Below are positions 25,900 to 34,605 of a DNA stretch of 64,000 nt, one piece after another. The stretch lies in assembly GCF_902497785.1 (NCBI RefSeq), contig NZ_CABVHK010000001.1:186001-250000 (forward strand), written 5' to 3'. The notes under the pieces are model-generated. The model made no database searches. It saw nothing but the letters and a program-made list of their open reading frames with translations, and had not been told where the DNA came from. The translations under genes were made by a program, and so were the position numbers. Positions within the stretch are counted from its first letter, which is position 1, and each line of letters begins with the position of its first letter. The DNA comes from Pseudomonas fluorescens. GTDB lineage: Bacteria; Pseudomonadota; Gammaproteobacteria; Pseudomonadales; Pseudomonadaceae.

Positions 25900-27207
25900 A
25901 TGAAAGTTGAAGATCTGATTCTTGTCAGCGTCGATGACCACGCGATCGAGCCGCCGAATGCTTTTGCTCGCCACATGCCCGCCCGCTTCAAGGGTCGTGA
26001 GCCGCATGTGGTCAAAAAGGGTGATCGTGATGTGTGGGTCTTCGAGGAACAGGCCACTGGCTACATGGGCCTCAATTCCGTGGTCGGTCGACCAAAAGAG
26101 GAATACGGCATGGAGCCGCTGGGCTACGAGCAAATGCGCCGTGGCACCTGGAACATCAAGGACCGCGTCGACGACATGAACGCCAACGGCGTACTCGGTT
26201 CATTGTGCTTCCCCACCTTTCCGGGTTTTGCCGGACAGCGTTTCCAGGTACACGCTGACCGAGACGTGGCGATGGCGGCCATCCAGGCCTACAACGACTG
26301 GCATTTGCACGATTGGTGCAACGCTGCGCCAGGCCGTTTCATTCCGCTGATGATCGTGCCGTGGTGGGACATGAAAGCCGCGGCTGCCGAAGTCGAACGT
26401 CTGGCCAGACAAGGTGTGCACGCGCTTTCGCTGTCGGACAACCCGGCTATTCATGGCTACCCGTCGATCCATAGCGATTACTGGGACCCGCTGTGGAAAG
26501 CCTGCAGCGATAACAAGGTGGTGATCTGCTGCCATATCGGTACCGGCGTGAAAGCTCAACACGCTTCGGATTTGTCGCCTATCGACGCTTGGATCACCTC
26601 CATGCCGATTTCCATCGCCAACTCCGCCGCAGACTGGATCTGGGCGCCGATGTGGAAGAAATTCCCGGACCTGCGCATGGCGCTTTCCGAAGGCGGCATC
26701 GGCTGGATTCCTTATTTGCTGGAGCGTGCTGACTTCACCCACCGTCACCATAACGCGTGGACCAATTCCAACTTCGACGGGAAGATGCCCAGCGACATCT
26801 TCAACAAGCACTTCATCACCTGCTTCATTGAAGATAATTTCGGCCTGAAGAACCTCGATTATCTGAACGCCGAGATGGTTACGTGGGAAAGCGATTACCC
26901 GCACTCCGACTGCACCTGGCCGAACTCGCCGGAAACCGCTTGGGAAGGGTTGCAGCACCTGCCTAAAGAGATGATCGACAAAGTCACTCACTTGAACGCA
27001 ATGCGTGAGTTTTCCTTCGATCCGTTCGCTATCCACGGTCGGGAAAACTGCACGGTCGGCGCGCTGCGGGCTCAGGCCACGCACGTCAGCACCGAGCCAG
27101 CACTGGGCTTGGGTGGTGCCGATCATGGTCGTCACGACAACAAGCCGGTCACCTCCGGCGACATCAATGCGATGTTTGCCGAGGCTGACGCGCAAACCGC
27201 GTTGTAA
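25900..27207 (+). CDS. Amidohydrolase-2 family metal-dependent hydrolase
   Basis: A 435-residue TIM-barrel amidohydrolase of a type common in terpenoid, steroid and hydrocarbon catabolic clusters of actinobacteria and proteobacteria. The N-terminal metal motif is DDHAIEPP rather than H-x-H; other conserved points are CCHIGTG (near residue 210) and the late WESDYPHSDCTWP. The reaction may be hydrolysis or decarboxylation; I cannot say which. AAGGGGAA precedes ATG 25900. It starts a group with two acyl-CoA dehydrogenases and an enoyl-CoA hydratase after a repeat-rich gap. Confidence 0.8.
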   Translation: MKVEDLILVSVDDHAIEPPNAFARHMPARFKGREPHVVKKGDRDVWVFEEQATGYMGLNSVVGRPKEEYGMEPLGYEQMRRGTWNIKDRVDDMNANGVLGSLCFPTFPGFAGQRFQVHADRDVAMAAIQAYNDWHLHDWCNAAPGRFIPLMIVPWWDMKAAAAEVERLARQGVHALSLSDNPAIHGYPSIHSDYWDPLWKACSDNKVVICCHIGTGVKAQHASDLSPIDAWITSMPISIANSAADWIWAPMWKKFPDLRMALSEGGIGWIPYLLERADFTHRHHNAWTNSNFDGKMPSDIFNKHFITCFIEDNFGLKNLDYLNAEMVTWESDYPHSDCTWPNSPETAWEGLQHLPKEMIDKVTHLNAMREFSFDPFAIHGRENCTVGALRAQATHVSTEPALGLGGADHGRHDNKPVTSGDINAMFAEADAQTAL

Positions 27208-27222
27208 GTTGCCGCTGTTCCT

Positions 27223-27286
27223 ACAGTCGCCGGCCAACGGCGACTGTGGAGCGGTTGCCGATCTGTGGTCGCTTCGTTCGAAGCGA
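27223..27286. repeat. Two hairpins in the intergenic gap
   Basis: ACAGTCGCCG/CGGCGACTGT (27223-27247) and TCGCTTCG/CGAAGCGA (27269-27286) lie between the amidohydrolase and acyl-CoA dehydrogenase genes. They may be REP-like or weaken read-through. Confidence 0.5.
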
Positions 27287-27317
27287 TTGCGCCTGTGTTC
27301 AGCGTTAGAGAGCGCAT

Positions 27318-28466
27318 ATGGCCATCAGTCAATTTTCCTACAGTAATATTCCTCCCGAGGCGGAAGCGCTTCGCACCGAAGTGCGGGCGTTCATTCTCGA
27401 CACACTGGCCGATTACCCACCGACCTTGAGTGCACAGTCCTGGATGGGCTTCGACGCTGAATTCAGCAAGAAGCTCGGCGCGCGGGGCTGGGTGGGCATG
27501 GCCTTGCCCAAAGCCTACGGCGGTGGCGAGGCGGGTCCTTTTGCACGCTACGTGATCATTGAAGAATTGCTGGCCGCCGGTGCGCCGGTATCGGCTCACT
27601 GGATCGCCGACCGGCAAAGTGGGCCGCTGATCAATCGCTTCGGTACCGAGCAACAAAAACAGCACTTTCTTCCAGCCATTTGCCGGGGTGAAAGTTACTT
27701 CTGCATTGGCATGAGCGAGCCCAATTCCGGCTCGGACCTGGCTTCGATCAAAAGCACTGCTGTGCGTGATGGCGATAGCTGGCTCGTCAATGGCCAGAAG
27801 GTCTGGACCACCAACGCGCACCATTCGCAGTACATGATTGCCCTGGTGCGTACCGGTGAGAAACAAGCGGCCCGGCATGAGGGCATGTCGCAATTCATCG
27901 TCGACCTGAGCCTGCCCGGCATCACCATTCGCCCGATTCGCGACCTGGCCGGTGGCGAGCACTTCAACGAAGTGTTCTTCGACAATGTAAGGCTACCCGC
28001 CGACGCTTTGATCGGCACTGAAGGGAAGGGATGGGACCAGGTGACCGCCGAACTGGCCTTCGAACGCAGCGGCCCTGAACGCTTCCTCAGTTGTATGGCG
28101 TTGTTGAAAACACTGATCGACGCGGTGGGCAAGTCCCCTGACGCACTACAAGCGCGGGAGATCGGGCGACTGTCAGCCAAGCTGCTGACGCTGCGCAATA
28201 TGTCGTTGTCGGTCACGGCACAGTTGGCAGCGGGTGAACATCCAGCCTGGGCGGCCTCCTGTGTGAAAGACCTTGGCAATGCTTTTGAGCAGGAAATTCC
28301 CGAAGTAGCCCAGCTGTTGCTGGAAACCGAGCCACGGCAGGACGGCGGCAGCGAGCACGCACGCGTGCTGGCCTACCTGACACAGATGGCGCCCTCATTC
28401 TCACTGCGCGGGGGCACTCGCGAAATTCTGCGCGGCATCATTGCCCGCGGCCTGGGGTTGCGATAA
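27318..28466 (+). CDS. Acyl-CoA dehydrogenase, catalytic partner of a heteromeric pair
   Basis: A 382-residue FAD-dependent acyl-CoA dehydrogenase. It has the flavin-contact motif MSEPNSGSDL, WTTNAH, a probable catalytic Glu in the ELAFERSGPER helix, and RGGTREI near the C-terminus. Its stop overlaps the start of a second, degenerate dehydrogenase (TAATG), the arrangement seen for alpha2-beta2 dehydrogenases in steroid catabolism. It would introduce an alpha-beta double bond in a bulky terpenoid acyl-CoA. Confidence 0.85.
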   Translation: MAISQFSYSNIPPEAEALRTEVRAFILDTLADYPPTLSAQSWMGFDAEFSKKLGARGWVGMALPKAYGGGEAGPFARYVIIEELLAAGAPVSAHWIADRQSGPLINRFGTEQQKQHFLPAICRGESYFCIGMSEPNSGSDLASIKSTAVRDGDSWLVNGQKVWTTNAHHSQYMIALVRTGEKQAARHEGMSQFIVDLSLPGITIRPIRDLAGGEHFNEVFFDNVRLPADALIGTEGKGWDQVTAELAFERSGPERFLSCMALLKTLIDAVGKSPDALQAREIGRLSAKLLTLRNMSLSVTAQLAAGEHPAWAASCVKDLGNAFEQEIPEVAQLLLETEPRQDGGSEHARVLAYLTQMAPSFSLRGGTREILRGIIARGLGLR

Positions 28467-29539
28467 TGCGCGAGATATTCGAAGCGACGATTGAACGCCT
28501 GTTTGCCGATCTGGCGACGCCGGCTTATGTGATGAGCTGTGAAGGCGGCGAATGGCCGGCCGAGTTATGGGCTGCGCTGGACGAGTCGGGCTTCACCCTG
28601 GCGGGTGTCACCGAAGCGCTGGGCGGCGCTGAGGCCAGTTGGGCCGATATGTATGTGCTGATCCGTGCCGCTGGGCGCTTTTCAGTACCTGCACCTTTGG
28701 GTGAAGCCCTGCTCGGCAATTGGCTGCTGAGCAGGGCTGGCCTGGAGGGCAGGGCAGGTGCCATCAGCGTGGCCGCCAACGCCGATCTGGTACTTGAGGG
28801 CGAGCGCGTTTACGGCACCGTCTACTCGGTCCCTTGGGGGCGCAACGTTGAAGCGGTCGTCGCCATCGCCAATAGCCCAACCGGCGTGGCGCATGTGGTG
28901 CTGCTGTCGCGAATCGCGGCGAGTGAACTGACGTTGAGTCTGAATGTGGCAGGCGAACCGCGCGATGATTTGGGTTTCACCAGTGCCCAGGTACTGGCAC
29001 AAGCACCGTTGCCCGGCGGGCTCGACGCCAACGTCCTGGAACTGGGCGGCGCGATGCTGCGCGCGGCGCAGACCGCCGGGGCTTTGCACGCCCTACTGGA
29101 CATGACCGCCAACTATGCCGGTGAACGCAAGCAGTTCGGCAAGGCAATTGGTTCTTTCCAGGCCATTCAACAACAGCTTGCAGTGTTCGCTGAGCAGGCT
29201 GCCGCCGCCGGCATCGCGGCCGAGGCGGCCTTCACGGAATCCAGTGCGGGGCTCGCGGCGCTGACCATTGCCGCGGCAAAAATCAGCACCGCAGAAGCCG
29301 CAAGCGTCGGCGCAAGCATCGCCCATTCAGTGCATGGCGCCATTGGCTTTACCGAGGAATATCCGCTGCATCTGCTCACCCGTCGGTTGTGGGCGTGGCG
29401 CAGTGAATTCGGCTCGGCCAGCCTTTGGAGTCAACGCCTGGGTACTCAGATATGCCAAGGCGGCAGCGATGGATACTGGCCCTTGCTCACCAGCCATGGC
29501 CAACAACCCTTAACCCGTCTCGCGAGTAATCCGGTATGA
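28466..29539 (+). CDS. Acyl-CoA dehydrogenase-like subunit, probably lacking the catalytic base
   Basis: A 357-residue acyl-CoA dehydrogenase fold with weak flavin motifs. The helix that carries the Glu-Arg pair in the partner is replaced by LELGGAMLRAAQ, and no YEGT motif is seen; a conserved HGAIGFTEEYPLHLLTRR remains. In heteromeric dehydrogenases such as ChsE1-ChsE2 one subunit is degenerate and shares the FAD site. The one-base overlap upstream and the ATGA overlap with the hydratase downstream mean the three are made together. Confidence 0.8.
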   Translation: MREIFEATIERLFADLATPAYVMSCEGGEWPAELWAALDESGFTLAGVTEALGGAEASWADMYVLIRAAGRFSVPAPLGEALLGNWLLSRAGLEGRAGAISVAANADLVLEGERVYGTVYSVPWGRNVEAVVAIANSPTGVAHVVLLSRIAASELTLSLNVAGEPRDDLGFTSAQVLAQAPLPGGLDANVLELGGAMLRAAQTAGALHALLDMTANYAGERKQFGKAIGSFQAIQQQLAVFAEQAAAAGIAAEAAFTESSAGLAALTIAAAKISTAEAASVGASIAHSVHGAIGFTEEYPLHLLTRRLWAWRSEFGSASLWSQRLGTQICQGGSDGYWPLLTSHGQQPLTRLASNPV

Positions 29540-30336
29540 GCCCGTTTCTACAGATTGAGCGTGAGGGCGGCATCGTCACCGTGCGCATGAACCATCCCGA
29601 CACGCGCAATGCCCTGACGACGCGCGAGCAGATCCAGGAGTTTGTCGATCTCTGCGCTGAACTGCGCCGTGACATGTCGGTACGGGTAATGGTGCTTACC
29701 GGCAATGGCAGCGCTTTCTGTGCCGGTGGCAACGTCAAGGACATGCACGAGCGCGGCGGCATTTTCGCCGGCTCGCCGTATGAACTGCGCAATACCTACC
29801 GGGACGGCATTCAGCGTATTCCCCTGGCGATTTATGAGCTGGATATCCCGGTGATCGCCGCGGTTAACGGCCCGGCGATCGGTGCGGGCCTCGATCTTGC
29901 CTGTATGTGCGATATCCGGCTGGCGGCGCCCAAGGCGATCTTTGCCGAGAGTTTCGTGCGTCTGGGCATCGTTCCGGGTGACGGCGGCGCCTGGCTGTTG
30001 CCGCGCATCATTGGTATCCCTAAAGCCAGTCTGATGGCGTTTACCGGTGACGCTATCGATGCAGCCAAGGCGCTGGAATGGGGGCTTGTCGAGCAAGTCT
30101 GCACCCACGAAACGCTGCAATCGGAAGCGCAGGCGCTCGCGCGCCGAATCGCCAGCAACCCGGGTCATGCGTTACGCCTGTGCAAGCGTCTGCTGCGCGA
30201 AGGCCAACATATGCGCCTCGATTCGCTGCTGGAATTGTCGGCGGCGTATCAGGCGTTGGCGCATCACACCGAAGACCATCATGAAGCGGTGGCGGCTTTT
30301 GTCGACAAGCGCGATCCCAATTACCAGGACCGCTGA
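29536..30336 (+). CDS. Enoyl-CoA hydratase/isomerase
   Basis: A 266-residue crotonase-family protein. The oxyanion-hole motifs are CAGGNVKDM and NGPAIGAGLDLACMCDIRLA, and the catalytic region reads RLGIVPGDGGAW. It would hydrate the double bond formed by the upstream dehydrogenase pair. It overlaps the second dehydrogenase by four bases. Confidence 0.87.
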   Translation: MSPFLQIEREGGIVTVRMNHPDTRNALTTREQIQEFVDLCAELRRDMSVRVMVLTGNGSAFCAGGNVKDMHERGGIFAGSPYELRNTYRDGIQRIPLAIYELDIPVIAAVNGPAIGAGLDLACMCDIRLAAPKAIFAESFVRLGIVPGDGGAWLLPRIIGIPKASLMAFTGDAIDAAKALEWGLVEQVCTHETLQSEAQALARRIASNPGHALRLCKRLLREGQHMRLDSLLELSAAYQALAHHTEDHHEAVAAFVDKRDPNYQDR

Positions 30337-30378
30337 TTACCCATCGCCTAATACAAGAATCGATCTGGAGTAAGCAAA

Positions 30379-31503
30379 ATGCGTGGCGTATTTCGAGAAG
30401 ACCACAACATGTTCCGTGATCAGGCCCGCCGTTTCGTCGACCGCGAAATCGTGCCCTACCTGCATGAGTGGGAAAAAAACGGCATCGTTCCCAAGGAAGT
30501 CTGGCTCAAGGCCGGTGAGAACGGCTTGTTATGCTCCACGGTGCCTGAAGAATACGGTGGCCCCGGAGGCGACTTCGGTCACTCGGCGGTGATGATCGAA
30601 GAGCTGGCGCGGGCCAACGCTACCGCCGTGGGTTTCACCACCCACTCGGAAATCGTCACGCCTTACATCGTTGCCTATGGCAGCGAAGAGCAGAAGCAGC
30701 AATGGCTGCCACGTATGGTCAGTGGTGAGTTGATCGGCGTCATCGCCATGAGCGAGCCGGGTATCGGCAGCGACCTGCGTGCCATGCGCACTTCGGCGCG
30801 GCGTGACGGTGATGACTACATCGTCAACGGCCAGAAGACCTTTATCACCAACGGCGGCAATGCCGGACTGGTGGTCACCGCCACCAAGATTGATCCGGCG
30901 GCCAAGGAACTCACACTGATCTGCGTTGAGGAATACCGAGCCGGCTTCGCCAAGGGGCGTCTGCTGGAAAAGATTGGCCTGAAAGGGCAAGACACTGCCG
31001 AATTGTTTTTTGATGAAGTCCGGGTGCCCGTCGGCAATCGATTGGGTGAGGAGGGCATGGGATTCAAATACCTGACTCATCAATTGGCCTGGGAACGCCT
31101 GATCATCGCGATCCGTGCCGCGCAATCCATCGACACGCTGCTGGAAGAAACCATCGGCTACACCCGGGAGCGCAAGGTCTTCGGAAAACCGGTGCTCGAC
31201 TTCCAGAACACCCGCTTCAAACTCGCTGAAGCCAAGGCCCAGGCCACCATGCTGCGGGTGTTCGTCGACGACTGTCTGGCCAAAGTGATGCGCGGTGAAC
31301 TGACGCCGGAAATCGCGGCAATGGCCAAGCTGCTGGGCTCGGAGATGCAAGGCAAGCTGCTTGATGAGTTTCTGCAATTACATGGCGGCTACGGCTTCAT
31401 GAGCGAATACAAGATCAGCCGCGCCTGGGTTGACGCCCGGGTCGCGCGCATCTATGGCGGCACCTCTGAAATCATGAAAGAAATTATCGGCCGTACCCTT
31501 TGA
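30379..31503 (+). CDS. Acyl-CoA dehydrogenase (LCAD-like)
   Basis: A 374-residue acyl-CoA dehydrogenase complete in itself. The FAD motif MSEPGIGSDL lies near 124-133. The C-terminal site reads IYGGTSEIMKE, with Gly where medium-chain enzymes have the catalytic Glu; Glu239 in AWERLIIA is the likely base, as in long-chain and isovaleryl-CoA dehydrogenases. GGAG precedes ATG 30379. It follows the hydratase by 42 bases. It probably handles a smaller or branched acyl-CoA from the side chain or from ring opening. Confidence 0.87.
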   Translation: MRGVFREDHNMFRDQARRFVDREIVPYLHEWEKNGIVPKEVWLKAGENGLLCSTVPEEYGGPGGDFGHSAVMIEELARANATAVGFTTHSEIVTPYIVAYGSEEQKQQWLPRMVSGELIGVIAMSEPGIGSDLRAMRTSARRDGDDYIVNGQKTFITNGGNAGLVVTATKIDPAAKELTLICVEEYRAGFAKGRLLEKIGLKGQDTAELFFDEVRVPVGNRLGEEGMGFKYLTHQLAWERLIIAIRAAQSIDTLLEETIGYTRERKVFGKPVLDFQNTRFKLAEAKAQATMLRVFVDDCLAKVMRGELTPEIAAMAKLLGSEMQGKLLDEFLQLHGGYGFMSEYKISRAWVDARVARIYGGTSEIMKEIIGRTL

Positions 31504-31527
31504 AGCACATTTGCATGAGGCAAACAG

Positions 31528-32079
31528 ATGAGTAATTCCCTTTACGACATTTCGCTGAAGCAGATCGATGGAAGCGTCCGCACCCTTGGCGACTATCGGG
31601 GCAAGGTCCTGTTGGTGGTCAATGTCGCTTCAAAATGCGGGCTGACCCCGCAATACGAGGGCTTGGAAAAACTGTACCAAGACAAAAAATCCCAAGGCCT
31701 GGAAATACTGGGTTTCCCCGCCAACAACTTCAAGGAGCAAGAACCGGGTAGCGATGTGGAAATCGTTGAGTTCTGTTCAGTGAACTATGACATTCACTTT
31801 CCGTTGTTCTCGAAAATCTCGGTTGTCGGCGCGGACCAGCATCCTCTCTACGCCGAGCTGACTGCTGCACAGCCCGAGTCCACGGGTGAAGGTCCTTTCC
31901 GAGAGCGCTTGACGGGTTATGGCATCAAGTCAGACAACACAACGGACGTACTCTGGAATTTCGAAAAGTTTCTGATTGATCGGCAGGGCACGGTCGTTGC
32001 CCGTTTCGCTCCAGACATCGCGGCTGATGATCCTCGTTTGCTTGAAGCAATCGAAGCTCAATTGGTCCAAGAGGCGTGA
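31528..32079 (+). CDS. Glutathione peroxidase (Cys type)
   Basis: A 183-residue GPx/BtuE-like thioredoxin-fold peroxidase. The catalytic motif is NVASKCGLT with Cys for selenocysteine, and the Gln/Trp partners appear in FPANNF and VLWNFEKF. It reduces peroxides with glutathione or thioredoxin and may protect against oxygenase by-products. It starts 24 bases after the acyl-CoA dehydrogenase and ends four bases before panC, so it belongs to the same transcript. Confidence 0.88.
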   Translation: MSNSLYDISLKQIDGSVRTLGDYRGKVLLVVNVASKCGLTPQYEGLEKLYQDKKSQGLEILGFPANNFKEQEPGSDVEIVEFCSVNYDIHFPLFSKISVVGADQHPLYAELTAAQPESTGEGPFRERLTGYGIKSDNTTDVLWNFEKFLIDRQGTVVARFAPDIAADDPRLLEAIEAQLVQEA

Positions 32080-32083
32080 AGCG

Positions 32084-32968
32084 GTGCTGACAGTCGATAC
32101 GGTTAGCGCGCTTCGTGCGCTCGTGGCCCGTGCACGAGGTGAAAACAAGAAAGTCGCGCTGGTGCCGACAATGGGCAACCTGCATGACGGTCATATCGCC
32201 CTGATTCATTGCGCAAAGCAGCGAGCCGATTTTGTGGTCGCCAGCATCTTCGTCAATCCACTCCAGTTCGGGGCGAATGAGGATCTGGCCAACTATCCTC
32301 GGACCCCCGACGCCGATCGCGAAAGACTGGTCAACGCCGGGTGTGATGCGCTGTTTGCCCCTGCTGTCGAACAGATCTATCCAGATGGAATGCTCAATCA
32401 GGCCATCGTCAGTGTGCCGAACGTGTCTGAAGGTCTTTGCGCTGCGGCACGTCCTGGTCACTTTGATGGCATGGCCACTGTCGTCGTCAAGCTGCTGAAC
32501 ATTGTTCAGCCAGACGTGGCTGTTTTCGGGGAAAAGGACTATCAGCAGCTGGCAGTCGTCCGCTCCATGGTCAGGGATCTGAATATGGTGACTGACGTTG
32601 TCGGTGCACCGACGATCCGGGCCGCGGACGGCTTGGCATTATCGTCGCGCAACGGCTATCTGAGTGACCATGAGCGTTCGGTGGCCCCCGTCCTTTACGC
32701 TTGTTTGAAGCAAATGGAGGCGAGTATCCAGGTTGAGGGGCGGGTGACTGAGCACCTGTTGATTGAATGTCATCAACGTATAAGCGACGCCGGTTTTCAG
32801 CCGGAATACTTTGAAGTCAGGAATGCTCAGGATTTAAAACCTCTGACCAGCTCCGATACTCACTTTGTGATTCTTGTGGCGGCGCGCATCGGCAAAACGC
32901 GGCTCATTGACAATCTGACGGTGGACCTTCGGCCATCAAAAAGATCACCAGAGGAACAACACCCATGA
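32084..32968 (+). CDS. panC: Pantothenate synthetase paralogue
   Basis: A 294-residue pantoate-beta-alanine ligase that forms pantothenate, the precursor of CoA. The HIGH-like motif [25 protein letters not shown] and the KMSKS-like SSRN (LSSRNGYL) are all present, so it looks active. It starts at GTG 32084 behind GAGG; the open frame from 31976 overlaps the GPx gene. panB is not next to it. Pseudomonads normally carry panBC elsewhere, so this looks like an extra copy serving CoA-ester metabolism in the cluster. Confidence 0.85.
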   Translation: MLTVDTVSALRALVARARGENKKVALVPTMGNLHDGHIALIHCAKQRADFVVASIFVNPLQFGANEDLANYPRTPDADRERLVNAGCDALFAPAVEQIYPDGMLNQAIVSVPNVSEGLCAAARPGHFDGMATVVVKLLNIVQPDVAVFGEKDYQQLAVVRSMVRDLNMVTDVVGAPTIRAADGLALSSRNGYLSDHERSVAPVLYACLKQMEASIQVEGRVTEHLLIECHQRISDAGFQPEYFEVRNAQDLKPLTSSDTHFVILVAARIGKTRLIDNLTVDLRPSKRSPEEQHP

Positions 32969-33822
32969 GCCTCTATCGAGCGTTCACTGTTCTTGGCCTG
33001 TGCCTTGTCTCTCTTGTCGGCATGGCTCAACAAGCGCCAGTGGATGCCTATGGTGCCGACACCCAGCGTGCCAACGCCTTGCTGTTAAAAGCTGTCGCCG
33101 AATACAAAGCCAAGGGCGACACCGCCCTGGCTGAGTTCAGTCGCCAGGGAGCCTATGTCGATGGAGAGCTGTACATCTACGTTGTCGATACCTCCGGCGT
33201 GATGCTTGCCAGCGGAGGGCCTTCGGTTTCACTGGTCGGAAAACCGGTGGTCAGCGTTCTGGACGACGACCTCAAGGCTGCATTCCAGCAAGCGATTTCG
33301 CAGCCAGACGACGGCATCGTGCGTAGCGCCGAATACCGCTGGTGGAACTGGCAACACGGTAAGGTCGAGCGTAAGCGCGTGTTCTATCAACGTGTGAAAG
33401 ATCGGGTGATCTCCGTGGGTTACTACATGCCACGGTCCAGCCCTGAACAGGCACAACAGCTGCTGCGCCAGATTTCGGCGCAAGTTGCCAGCGACGCAAA
33501 AGCCACTGTCGGGCGCATTAATCAGCACGATAAGCAGCTCACCCAGGATGATCTCTATGCCTTTGTGGTGGACCTGAAAACCAGGCGGTTCATCGCTCAC
33601 GGCTTTTCGCCCCGGCTGATCGGCACCGACTTCAAGTCATTGCGCTCTACCGACGGCAAGCCGATTGGCGAGGACATACTCAAGCAGATGAACACGCATG
33701 AAGCAGGGGAGATCACTTATCAATGGCGTAACCCTATGACGGGGCAGAATGAATACAAGAGGACTTTTCTGCAGCGGGTTAATGGATACGTCGTCGCCGT
33801 GGGCTGCTATGCAATCAAGTGA
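32965..33822 (+). CDS. Periplasmic protein with two Cache-like domains
   Basis: A 285-residue protein with an N-terminal signal peptide (hydrophobic to about residue 20, then AQQAP). It then has two similar sensor domains, each with a YVVDTSG/FVVDLKT strand, a G(K/T) loop and a closing RV..YVVAVG-type strand. Such soluble double-Cache proteins bind small acids in the periplasm. There is no output domain, so it may hand a signal to a membrane partner. It overlaps panC by four bases. Confidence 0.75.
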   Translation: MSLYRAFTVLGLCLVSLVGMAQQAPVDAYGADTQRANALLLKAVAEYKAKGDTALAEFSRQGAYVDGELYIYVVDTSGVMLASGGPSVSLVGKPVVSVLDDDLKAAFQQAISQPDDGIVRSAEYRWWNWQHGKVERKRVFYQRVKDRVISVGYYMPRSSPEQAQQLLRQISAQVASDAKATVGRINQHDKQLTQDDLYAFVVDLKTRRFIAHGFSPRLIGTDFKSLRSTDGKPIGEDILKQMNTHEAGEITYQWRNPMTGQNEYKRTFLQRVNGYVVAVGCYAIK

Positions 33823-33864
33823 TCAAAACAGGGACCACCGGCGCCCGCAGCAAGGAGTGTGCGC

Positions 33865-34605
33865 ATGACTGATTTAGTATTGCTGCATGGCGGCAACCAT
33901 GGCTCGTGGTGTTGGAAGCCTTTTGTGGAGGCGTTAAACCAACAACCCGGATGTTTCAAACGAGTGATCACTCTGGATATGCCTGGGTGCGGCAAGAAGC
34001 GCGGTCGAGATGTTGCGTCCCTGCGGCTCGACGATGTGGTCAAGGAGCTTAATGACGACCTGCATGCACTCGGTGTGAACCAGGCCGTGTTGCTTGGGCA
34101 TTCCATTGCGGGGGTCGTGCTGCCAATGATGGTGCTGGCTGCTCCGCAACTATATTCGCAGCTGGTTTACCTGGCCTGCGCATTGCCCAGTGAAGGCCAA
34201 TCGATTCTGGAGTTACTTGGCACAACGCTGCATGGCGAAAGCCCGGAACATGTCGGCTGGCCGCTGGACCCCGCGCACACAACCCCTCAAGCGCTGGCGG
34301 TGGCCATGTTCGGTCAGGACTTGAGTGAGCAAACCATGAGTTGGTTGTTAAGCGAAGCGAGCCAGGACACGACGCCACTCTGTGTGGCGACAGACTCCAT
34401 CAGTCGTGCGGGATACCTGGGAATGATTCCGGCGAGTTACATCATCACACTGCGCGACAACATCCTGCCCGTCGACTGGCAACGCCGTTTTGCGCAACGT
34501 GCTGGCGCGGGCGTGGTTATCGAGATAGATACGGCGCACGAGCCGTTCGTATCACACCCGCAGCTACTGGCGGATGTCATACGAGGTATAGAGCGGCATG
34601 AGTGA
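33865..34605 (+). CDS. Alpha/beta hydrolase
   Basis: A 246-residue alpha/beta hydrolase with the oxyanion HGG near the start, the nucleophile in LGHSIAG and the catalytic His in DTAHEPF. It resembles the plant-esterase/hydroxynitrile-lyase-like branch. It could be an esterase or C-C hydrolase; the substrate is unknown. AAGGAG precedes ATG 33865. Its stop overlaps the MFS start by one base. Confidence 0.82.
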   Translation: MTDLVLLHGGNHGSWCWKPFVEALNQQPGCFKRVITLDMPGCGKKRGRDVASLRLDDVVKELNDDLHALGVNQAVLLGHSIAGVVLPMMVLAAPQLYSQLVYLACALPSEGQSILELLGTTLHGESPEHVGWPLDPAHTTPQALAVAMFGQDLSEQTMSWLLSEASQDTTPLCVATDSISRAGYLGMIPASYIITLRDNILPVDWQRRFAQRAGAGVVIEIDTAHEPFVSHPQLLADVIRGIERHE

